In this document: one piece after another, positions 50,501-62,500 of the stretch
How positions within the stretch are numbered: the stretch's first letter is position 1
Layout of the letters: every line of letters begins with the position of its first letter
Origin: Acanthaster planci
Lineage: Eukaryota; Echinodermata; Asteroidea; Valvatida; Acanthasteridae
Length of the DNA stretch: 64,000 nt
Direction of reading: 5' to 3'
NCBI RefSeq assembly: GCF_001949145.1
Contig: NW_019091404.1
Location: 2,551,582-2,615,581 of the forward strand
The notes under the pieces: generated by a model
What the model saw: the letters and a program-made list of their open reading frames with translations, nothing else
Told to the model about the DNA's origin: nothing
Databases searched by the model: none
Made by a program: the position numbers and the translations under genes

Positions 50501-53500
50501 AATCCTTTGTCTACATTCAGATCCCCTTCCCTACCTACCGGTACTATCTTGTATGACATTGTTGATGGACGTCGCTGACATCAGACCACCACGAGAACGA
50601 AACGAAATGGCAGACGGACGCAAGTTGTACACAGTGAATGCAACGACAACACGTGTACCGTGCACACATGTACACACACAGCGAACGTACAGTACATGTA
50701 CATTTACATACACACAACGATCATACCGCTGGCCTGGGTCCCTATGTTTTAACAATGATACCCCCTCCGGTCAATGTACTATTAACTATGTATCTGGTGC
50801 ATTTCCAGGGGGAGTAACAACGCAAAAGTGCATGCTAGACACCTAAACTTGTGCAAGTCTTTCACTTAGTTTCACACCAAATATTGTAGTCTTTGCGTAA
50901 CATATTGAAAGCATTGACAATAGGGAAATCCGGAAAGACTCACAGAAATTCCGGATTTCCGGAATCCTGAAAAATCGGACAAATCACACCCCTGAAGCTT
51001 GATTCGGGTGGGAGTCGAACCCACGACCTCCTGCCTTGTAGTACAGACATCTTAACCATTCAACCAACTTCCTGGGGTCAGCTGGCTGGTGCGAGTCAGA
51101 TGTGGCGGTGGGCACCGCGAACAATGTTTCTAAAGATGAATTTGCATTGGGGAGATATTAATTTATTTGACGCTTGCAGATGGGATCTCTTACGGTTATT
51201 CCAGTCTCCTTTATCCCTTAAGCAAGCAACCAGCTGTTGTGGCCGCTGCATCCTTCCTCAGGACACCAACAGCAAGCTCAGTAGAAAAGTGGTAGGACTT
51301 CTGCTCAACGGTAAGTGGACGCAAGTGGGTTTGAGTCCCACCCAAGTATTTAAGCTTGTGAAATTTTTTTTTCACAAATACACACATGTTGATAAAGAGC
51401 AACTTCTGCCAATATAAAAACTTTGATCACATGTACATTGAAAACTTGTCTTACGTAAATCCCCTGCTCTGTAACAAAACCATCCGATTTCATCATATCA
51501 GGTACATACCTCGCTAGGTTCACGTGTGATGAAGACGTGACAATACTGGATTCCAACAGGACCTTTAGGGTTACGAGAGAGGAAGGCAAACTGGCAGAAG
51601 TCAGGGTCACAGGTCGCGTAAGAGATCCGCTTTAGAGCATGAGCCATAAGGGTCACCTGTTACCAAACAAGACAACTGGATAACTGAACTTGTCTTTAAG
51701 TTCTCTAACAAAGGAGTTGGAGAGCATAATGTCAAACTGAGTTAAAGCTGTAGAGCTAGTATGTCAAAAAACAAGTGTTATAGTTTAATATCCTCAGTCA
51801 ATATATCAGTATATCATCTTTCTATCTGACATTTCCCGTGGATAACACTCATGCCATGGCAGAAATTCAAGATGACAGCTGCAAGAGAGTACATTGTTTA
51901 AGTCTTACTGTACATGCCGTCGTGACGATGTCTTGTGCTGCTAATGCAAGGTGGAGCTGTATATAGAGAAGCACCAGCTTCAGATATTTGGAAACAAAAT
52001 GGCTGTTCATTATGTGTACAGCACAGTGCATGGCTCACGTATACCAACCGTCCAAGTACACTGGCACATGCACCTGCTAGTTTGTTTCCAACAATGGTGA
52101 CACTCATGTCACAACTCTCGTTCCACATGGCTCTGGTGCAAGACTGCTAGCTACATGTAAATGTTCATTTGCTAACTTCATGTGATCATTAGAATACCAC
52201 GGGTCATCCTTGTGGGACCCTTTTTTTTCTGTCTGTGTGAATGTTGCCTTTGACCCTAGACCTTTTAAGTTGATTTCGCAACAATAAAGAGTACGCAAAC
52301 GTACATGTGTTGGATTCTGTTAAATTTGACAGCTACATGTGCAAAGTTGTTTGTTGTTGAGTTCTTTTAGATTAAACAGCGTAAAAGGGTTAATGGACTT
52401 CAATTATGAGTTTCCAAGTTATTCTTTCACTTCAAAGAGCAACACACTGCAAGCTAAAACAGCTGGAACTAAAAATAAGCACAGGAAGACAATTCATTAT
52501 CAAAACACTGTCACAAGCCAAATGATACAGGAAAGGAACAACTTCTGTTTTTATCACAGCGACAATTTCCTTTGGCAAACGGTGCAAGGTGCATCAAGGG
52601 ACAAGTCGGGCAATTGGGTCTGATGCCACCAATAAATAGAAAAGTTTATTAGATTTAAGTACATGTATGACGCTTTTGCAACACAGATCCCTGCCGTAGA
52701 CTTCTCAGTTTTCAAATACGTGTACCGGTAAGACACCGATGCTAGTCCCTGTGTCACAGAAACAATTAATGTACACTTGTTAAATGAAACTACACACATT
52801 AGCCTTGATTTGTTTCGGTTCCCAACAACAAACATGTATCTACAGCCCGAGAGTGTTGACAGGTACTGCACCAATTTCCTGTAGCTGACAGCGTGTGGTT
52901 TGGAATAAAATATTCGATAATACCACAAATGCACAATTTACGTTGCTTTGAGGAAGTGGACCGATAGAAGTGAGAACAACACATTTCATTTGGAATTTGA
53001 CTGTCCATTGCAGGAAAACATACGTAGCAGAGTGACGGTACTTTATTTTTCTGCAGTTTTCACAAAGCAGTTGAATGTGACTGGTAGCAGTGAACACCTC
53101 TAGCATTAATACTGAGCAATTTATTGGTTTAAAATGTACTTTTGAAAACATATAATGTCCGAGAAATTATAAGGAATCATTCTGTACTCACCCGGGACAC
53201 CAGATAATTTATGTACATGTACATGTATTTCTACAACACGGTGTTATGGAAAATGAAACACCCTGTTCACAGTTTGCACTTGTCTGATAAATGGACTTTG
53301 AGCCCTATCAATCTCAAACTACTTGCATCTCAAAAAGTATTTGCATGTATTTGTAAAAGCTACTTGTTTATTTGAACTGATAATTTAACATTTTTGCTTA
53401 CGCACTCATCTGTATTTTCAACTACAAATACAGTCTACAAGAGGTCTTTAAAGTGACTCCGTTTAATTTCAACTCGTGACAATTTGTTCAAAGTGTGAAG

Positions 53501-56500
53501 AGTCAAGAAAACTTGAAAATGAACCAGGGAAAACACTGTGATTGAGGGATTTGGTTGTCAAAATCATGTCAAGTATTTGGAGGGAGTCCTTAACCTAAAC
53601 AGTGACCTACATGTACAAGCATTCGTAAAGAATTCCAATATCACTGAGGCACTATCGAAAAGGTAAAGTGTTCTGTTGATTTTTGTGAATGTCTGTGAAT
53701 AATTTATGGGGTCATTTTTTTTATTTTTGTTTCCCAAAGTTTGGTTTCAATTGCTTTGCGCAAATTTATCAAATGAAGCATCTGTGAAAAGGATCCACCC
53801 ACGAAATGTCAAATTTGGCCGCAAATGGTCTTCTTCCTGCTTTGCATTTTGGATGGCTCTTAGACCGTGGGTAGACCCACAACACTAGACAAACAACCCC
53901 ATGACAAGTTGGGGTGGCAACCACAATGGGCAGGTGGTTGATATGGCCACTATGACTGCAATAGATGGGTGGCCAAGACAGGAAGATGGCTACACACAGT
54001 GGCCATAAGGGGGCAAGTGGCCACAACAGGAAAGTGGCCAAATCAGACAGGTGGCTACAATAGACTGGTAGCCATAATGGGTAAGTGGCCATAACATCCA
54101 AGTGGCCACAATTACCCGGTGACTGAAGTAAAAACAGGCAGCAAAGCACACAGGCAAGTGGACAGGGTGGGGACCTCTGGCAAGAAAAAGTCAAGCCAAG
54201 CATTCATTTCTGACTTTCTGAGCATGACACATCTGTCTACACACTATCAAATTACATCCATAGTGTATGTGTACTGTATGTACGCGTACTTGAACCCACG
54301 TGTACTGTTTGGGTAAACAGTCAATTTTTTTAAGACTGAGTGTCTAGGACAGGTGACTCAGAAAAATTTTGGACTTGGGTACAAGATCTGTCACCGACGC
54401 TGCCTTTCCCAAACACCTGTTTTTCCAGCCAGCATCACTGGACCTGTTTCCTGTGACAGGAACAATCGTAAAAAGCTGACGGGGAGCCGCTTAGCTTTGC
54501 TTTGTCCTCTGATCCTTGGGTTCATGGTCTCCATTTTTCGTCAAAGATGGAATATGATCATTAAATTAGCACATGTACACGTATGCAAATCACTACTTTG
54601 GGAAAACAGTGACATGCACTACCTCAAATGAATGTAATTACACGGACATCTCTTGGCTTTGTGTGTTGTTCAAGACTATACTACCTCTGTAAGGTAAGAT
54701 ATAAACCAAGGATATACCTGGTGATTTTCTGGATCGTAGACTTTGATCCCTGAGAGCGAGATGAAGAGAGACACTGGCCGAGATTTCTTGGGATTCTGTA
54801 AGAGAAAAGGCAGGATTCATTCACCACAGATAAACAGCCAATCAACCAACGGACAGACAAACCTGCAAACAATAATTAAAACATATAAGGAGTGAGAAAA
54901 ATATGGACAACTGAACAAATTGAGATTGAACAGCTGCATAAAACAGACCACAGACTTCAGTCACAGAAACACAGAAGCAAGGTAAAGTTTACTTTGCCTG
55001 ACACATTGCTACATGGTACATGTAATTCCAGAAATTAGGAGTCCAAAAGTGTGACATTTTTGTGTCCCTGTTACATCTGACCTTTGTTATTCGACATGGA
55101 ATATCACCGGAATCGATTTCAAACTATAACTATTTGTTTGGCAGGTAATTTGCATTAATTCATCCCTCGTGGAAATCAGAAAATGTGTAACTCACAAATA
55201 GATCAGATGTGACAGGGAAACGAAAAAAATGGACCCCTAATTTCTGGAATTACCCACATGTCAAAAAAATTACACTTGAAAGGTGAAACATCTCCCAACA
55301 CTTAAAAAACTATCTTGCCCGAATTGCAGATTTTGTAAATCTGCAAGTCTGGGTAATTTGCTATTCTGTGTAATTGCGAAGTGTAAGTGCCATAATCACA
55401 CATCCAGTATTGGCCATGTACAGTTTATTTACTGCTTTATAAACAGACCTTTTAAAATAAACAGAACAGAGTAGTCAGTACATGCAGGTGTATGAAGGCC
55501 ACTGGATGTGACCTACTTACAATAAATACACCTGACAAACATGACAGACATTGAACGAACAAGGTACCTGTAGGGACTGAAGCTGAAGACGAACAAACTC
55601 AGCTCTGTTGTTAGGTTGTAGATGCGCCACCGAAAAAGATCCCACATACTGTAATGAAATGACAGGTTAAAATGATGTTTTTGCTTGAAACATGCACCTG
55701 TTTGGATATGAATGCACGATGACTTTAAAAGCTTGTCATCATCTCTGTTGTGCATTACAAATTTGCGGGATGCATCAATTATTAGCGATGAAAGAGTGTC
55801 CTTGAGGAGTTCATATTCAGTAAATTTAGTACAAACTACACCTAGTACCCAACTACGCATACATGATAAGCACTAAGTTAATCACAAGATTTACACACTG
55901 TCACTTAAATCTGACACACTACATGTACCAGATTTTAGTTTTTGTCTATGAATGATTACACCATGTTTTGCCCTTGAAATGTTGCCTTACAATTGAAACT
56001 TTCTACCCTTAAAGGTATTTAACAACTACAAGAAAAGTACATGTACATGCATTCGATATGCAAGTAATATTTTTGTTCAAGGTACAGCAATCAACATAAT
56101 CAGCACTTTCATGATCATGTTCTTTTAAAGGATTCATTCTCAATTTCTGGAAATATCTGAGGAATACTGTGACCTTTGCTGATCTTTGCTCGACCCAATA
56201 ACTCATAGCGATCAGGCCCAGCCTCCAACTGTGAAATCTCTAGGTGTAACAGGACTAGACATGAGGCATCCAATGGAATGGCTGAATTCTGTCCTGACAG
56301 TGCATAACGTAATGACTCAATGAATGCAATATTTCAGCTATCAGGCCCCCAACTGCTTTCTGATATGAACAACGGCTGACTGGTGTGATCTCCCATCAGA
56401 TGTCAAACGATATTTCAGGAGTTTGGATTCTGAAGAGGCTCTCCAAGGAATCAGTAATGTATTCAGGAAGGAAAAAAGGAAAAACATAATTATTTTTCCC

Positions 56501-59500
56501 ACAACCAAAATGTATAGCTACCAGCTTTCTGTACATTTAAGCCAAAGAATGTAAACTTTCCGAACTATGTACATGTACATTGTAAATGTATGTTGGCACA
56601 AGATTACATGTACATATTTTGTTCCAAAATAGAAACCATATTATTGGGGAAAAAATTGGTCACATGGGTTTCATGGTTTTAAGGTACCAGCAGCGTACCT
56701 ACATGTACATGTACAGTACTGTACACACAGACCAAAGGATGTGCGTACAGCAACATACAATTGTACACATAAATAATGTACATTATTCAGCACACACATT
56801 TAATCCAAACAAAGCCTTGTACAGTCTGCGGTGTTTTTCTAATTTCATTGATTATTGGGATGACTAACAAGCAAAATTAACTGCAGTTCTAATAGCCCTA
56901 ATTTCCATGGCAACAGGTACATGTACAGGTATACACAAAGCTTGGCTGCAGAGGTGAATTCTCTGTGAGAGCCCACACTAATAATTTGCAAGGTCAGATA
57001 CACCATAGAGCTACAAACCCAGCTCTATGGATACACAATGCACTATCATCTCAGAGAGTGGCAGCAGGCCAGGCAGGAGAGCCTAGAGGACAGAATGATT
57101 GCCGGGAGCAAGCTCCCTGCTTCAGTTTCACCTTGGCCTAATGCACAGGGGGTGAGGATAATTGGAAGACAGATTAAATGGCTTATGATGGCTGATCCTG
57201 ACTGACGTACAGGTGCACAAGATACAGGTGCACAAGATACCAGGTGCACAAGATACAGGTGCACAAGATACAGGTGCACAAGATACAGGTGCACAAGATA
57301 CAGGTGCACAAGATACAGGTGCACAAGATACAGGTGCACAAGATACAGGTGCACAAGATACAGGTGCACAAGATACAGGTGCACAAGATACAGGTGCACA
57401 AGATACAGGTGCACAAGATACCTGAACTACATGTAGAAATGTATGTACTGTATACATGTACATCATTGGGTATATTCAGATACAACAGAAGCAGCGTGAC
57501 GGATATATGACCGACCACTATTTGCATAAACACACAGTAGGTGTTTCCTTCTGGCAATAAGTTATGTCAAGACTTGAAAATGGCAATGTGTCTGGCCCAA
57601 ATTCAGACTGATCCTCTCTCAGGGGTGGGGGGACGATGGAAGGGGGAGTGGAAGGGATAGATGAACATGTAATGAACACACTCTACAGTCCCTACAACTC
57701 GGTCCTCATTTTGACTAACAATAAAACAACTTCCCCATAATGCCACGGCCTACCAAGCTGGGCACATACAGTAACTGTGGAAGCATGCTTTCTGCACATG
57801 TGCATGCAAGTGTGCCTGTATTGGTATCAAGGTGCTGACCCTAATTAGACAAGAGCGATACATACAAGAGTTAATATCTTAAGCTACATGTGCATCATCA
57901 GGTGTCTGGCAAAAGATCGTAAGTACGCGTTTACGCCCTTTTGCCGGGGAGCATGATCACAGCAGAAAAAATATTCCCCACAAAAGGGCGTAAGAACCAC
58001 ACTCTCTTTATTTAGTAAAACAGATAAAATTTACTACAAAATCAACACAGGCTGTAAAAAAAAGCAGTGTTTGAACAACTTATTAAATGACTTGGGATTT
58101 TTTTTTTACTTTTTGCAAAGAAATCTTTATTGTTAATTAATTAAAATAAAACAGTTGCATACCGGTACATACATCCTTTTGCCGACAAACGTTTACATGT
58201 ATTTTGCAGTGATCATGCTTCCCAGCAAAAGGGCATACTTATGCCCTTCTTCCAGGCACCCGACCGTATGTACTTTGCATAAATTTATACTATGCACCAT
58301 GGAGGAAGGAACAAACATACAGTGTAGATACACGTACCACAAAGTTTCAACTTTTGAACTGTTTTATGCTACAGTGACACAAGGACAAAAGGATGACCAC
58401 TCATTGTTGTCAGTAGCTCCCTACAGACATGAGTCACAGAGGTACATCACTGAATATAGGGGTGGGTAGCCGTGTCAGTCAGGTAGAATACAAATATAAA
58501 GAATCAGTAGCACTTGAATGACTAAACTCTGCATAAGCTTTCGTAGCTACAGCTACTTCATTGCAGCTACGAAAGCTTATGAAGACTTTTACTTTAATAG
58601 TTAGTCATTAAAGTGCTACTGACTCTTTATAGAGGTACATCAGACACTGGGTTCACAATTGCCAGCAAAGAACTCACTGAAATGGTCCAGCCGTGCAATG
58701 AAAATATAGAAGAGGTCAAAGAAATGCAACTGAAGCTTGCCTCGTCTTCCTTCTTACTTCAGAGTCTTTCTTCACAGGTCGGGTTTGAACTCTTACCAGA
58801 GCCAACAGATTTTTGTAATGATTTCTACACATTCATCTTTTACAAAAGCTAATGAGTACAGGAATTACATGTATGTAAATTATATGTAAAGGTATATTAC
58901 TGGACAAAATAAACAACTCTATGAAACAATCTTATGAAATCAAAACCCATTTCTTGAAAAATAAACGCTGTCATTATTATACACATTCTCTCTCTTATTT
59001 GTTTGATGCTTTAAACCATTCATACAAGTAAATTTTTCCCACATCTTAAGCCTATCTTAATATTTTTTCTGAGCCAGACTAAATCTGTAGCATCACAGAC
59101 AACTGAAGTAAGAAATAAGGGCCGCCCAGAGGTGAGATTTTTCAAACACAACTCTTGCCTCCATGTACTGTGCATTTAGTGATGATTTTGCAAAGCTTTC
59201 ATAAATCACTTTGTACGTGATACAGTCCGCGGAATGAAACCTCTCTGCATGCTCAGCATGTACACTTCCCTAGCAGCATACTCCCATTCAAACCCTGTCT
59301 CAATTTCTGCTCTTTCTTCCTAATTCCTCCGTGCCGGCCATCCGATGACTGCATGAGGTCATTGACAACCGGACTTATGGAAACAAAATGACTCACTGCA
59401 CCCATTTCGGAATAGGAAACTGAAACCCTAAACCATTTCTCACTCCAGGAGGGGGTACGATAGTATCTAATGAGAATATGTAAGAACTGAACTGAATATC

Positions 59501-62500
59501 CCGAACAACAGTTTGGGTACACGTCAAAGATTTGACCCTTGGGATATCAGGCAGGTGGAAAATTACCACTTTTGATTTTGCGGTCCATGCAGTTATCAGA
59601 TTTCTGCTCTTTGGTGCTGAGAATTTCTTGACTTTTAGTTCATTCTAGATTTTAAGGTACATCTACCTTAACAAACAAACCAAACCAAACCAAACCTAAT
59701 TTGCACTGATTGACGTCTTCGGAATTGGTAATTACATGTGTAAATGCACACACTGACGTTGGTGAGTTTATTCCCAAATTTTGGCTGTTTGAATATTTCT
59801 CAGTTGCTTATTGTATTCCTACCCCCATTTTCTTGAGATTTTCAAAACCTCATGAAAATGAATATGTATGCAAGGTTATGTACATTACCGGTACCAGCAG
59901 CATCAGTACTTTTTTATTTTACTGGATTAAATCTTTAATTCCATTTGGAGCATTTAAATTAATATGCAAACATAAACAAGTGTCATGGAAGTTTTTTCAT
60001 CACATGATGTGTGCAACATTTACAGCCACAGAACATGTTCAGGTCCATTTATTTGTTAGAAGTAAATTGAAAATTGGCAATGGACTGCTCAGCATACAGA
60101 TGGAATGACACCTGCTTTTAAATGCATTATGAAGAAGACAATAAATAATACGTTAACAGATGTTGCACTGGGCCAAGCAAGGGCTACATGTTTATAGAAA
60201 CCATTAACCATGCACCCTGCCAACCGAGATCATATTCATAATCCGCTCCGAGAAGGAACAAAAGAGGGCGTGTTCGAAGTGAAATTGACAGTCCTTTGGT
60301 ATGTACTCATCACATAGGCATGCAAGTTTATGTGCATTTGACACGGATCACCCTGAGTACGAGTTTAGTGTGGAATATATGGTCTTCGCGTGAACGCCGA
60401 ACGTGTGCAAAAATCTGGTTGGAAAACTTAGCACCATCTGTTTTTGTTTGGCCGGTGAGGGTGCACTTTAGCTCAGGGCGGACAGCAAGGCAGTCCAAAG
60501 AGCTGCAGGGAGATCGACAGCTGCGATGTGAACATTTGGGGGTTGTTTCAACATGTGCTGGTACACATACATGTACATGTATGTGTACACATGTACTGTC
60601 TTCCAATGTGCTCAGCCTAACCGACAATGTTACTGTTTCACTTTTGCATTAGGTGCTACATAAGGACTTGGCAATGTCCAGATTAAAGCTCTTTGTTCCT
60701 GTAATGTATTGATAACAGGAACAAAAAATTCTCATCACTTCCTGATTTGTAGACATGTTTGTCTGTCATAATATGCTTTTAAGATAAGTTTACCTTGAGA
60801 GAAATTACAGATACATGTAGGGTGAGTGACGAAACTTGAACAATAAAAAAACCCGGTAATTTCATGATTTAAAAATGATCTTGTTTGTTTTCCTGAAAAA
60901 ATTCTGGGAGCAAGAACAGAAAAAATTTCAAACAAATACTGGCACTGAACAGGATATGAGAGTTTGATTACCGTAATACATCCTTCCCTTGAGTAAAACA
61001 TCAACCTCCATGGATGCTGTTTGACCAATTATCCAGCCAACCTCCATAAATGCATGAGTCTTTTTATGGGGGGGTCAACCGATCTGAAGAGATTTCTAGC
61101 CTCCACAAATCCACCATCATGTTAATTAAGTGAGGAAAAACTATACATACACGTTCCTTTTTTTGCAACTGAAAAAGCAGGTGAACATCATAACCTCAAA
61201 ACTCTGTTGTTGCACTGTGCAAAGCTGGAGATCAGCATCTTGAGAAAAACGTCCCCACACAAAGAGGATTCACTTGACCAGCCCATCGACGTCATCAATT
61301 CATCTGTCCATACTGATCCTGGATTTGCTCTTTGTCCAGGATTTCAATACGTTATACCATCACTTAGCAAAGGGCTACACAATAGAGTGTATTATACACG
61401 AGTACAAGAATAACAAAAAAAACTAGTGTGCATGATTATCGGGCTGTGCAATCCAGGAAATGAAATGCATAAAAAAGAGTACTCTTTTCAATGCTACGAG
61501 ATACCAGCTGTAACTTTACCGGTTTGTGACCATTTACCACCAAACAATAACACACCTGTTTTCAAATGTTTGTTAGGGAGAAAGTACAAAGTGGATTCAA
61601 CCAGAAGGTGGTCACTAAAACATTTGTAGGATCTGATGCTTTTAGAAACGCATGAGACGCACATGTACATGTCTGTATAATACTACTTGCAGACAGAAAA
61701 CAAAAGGAAAACGGAATCATGGCAAATAGCTGTAAATGTCACAAATGATCACAGTTCCCATCTGGTAGAATTTAGTATTATTTTGCTTGTTACCAAGTCA
61801 AGTTACCCATGTATATACATGTACATGTGGCTATGGAAGCAAGAAAAAAAACATAGTGAACTACATGTATGATTAAAATAGTTCTTTATACATGTATTTA
61901 TCTCCAAGTATTTCAGTCTGTTAATTTGAAATACAAGTGTTCTTTTAAACAGCAGGATACAAGGGAAAAGGTGATTTTATGTCCACCAGCAGTCTGTGCA
62001 CTACAAATGCAAGTCATGCATGATCTGCATGCATTGGGGTATTATAATAAAGATTTCTCAATTTGCCAGCTGAGCAGCTGACTATAAAATTGATTATAGT
62101 TGTTGCTCACTGGGGTGTGAATGTCTTGCACAATGGACTATGCATGGACGCCTTGCCATCATAACAAAAGGGATTCCCCTGAGGCACCTGATTCATGAAC
62201 CTTGGCAGTTTTTGTTTCTTCTTTGATCGAAGGAAAAACAGGTTTATGTGAAATTTAGCAACTATGTGTCAAATGGGACCATTTGGAGGAGTTCAGTGTT
62301 ACAATATCCGGGGGGTTTAAAAATTGACACATATCAAGTGCAGTTTTATGCATGTACATGTACTTGGCTGATTAAACAAATAAGGGCACTTGTATTGGTG
62401 ACTTCCAAAAGTGTCACAAGTACACAGGTATTTCATGATTAACTTTAAAAATGCATGGAAGCTTCATGTGTAAACATGTGAGCAAATGCAAAAAATCTTC

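Larger units (their letters stand above)
46507..51509 (-). other. Intron between exons 4 and 5
   Basis: 5.0 kb. Contains repeat R copy 4 (47818-48043), a G-rich run near 48600-48695, and tRNA-like SINE sequence facing both ways near 51002-51350. No coding sequence was seen. Confidence 0.75.

Noticed and set aside
51002-51075. Functional tRNA gene on the minus strand
   Set aside because: The T arm is perfect but the acceptor stem does not pair and the anticodon loop has eight bases; listed as a SINE or pseudogene.
57046-57557. Repetitive open frames on both strands
   Set aside because: They exist only because the 15-bp tandem unit is a multiple of three; they are not proteins.
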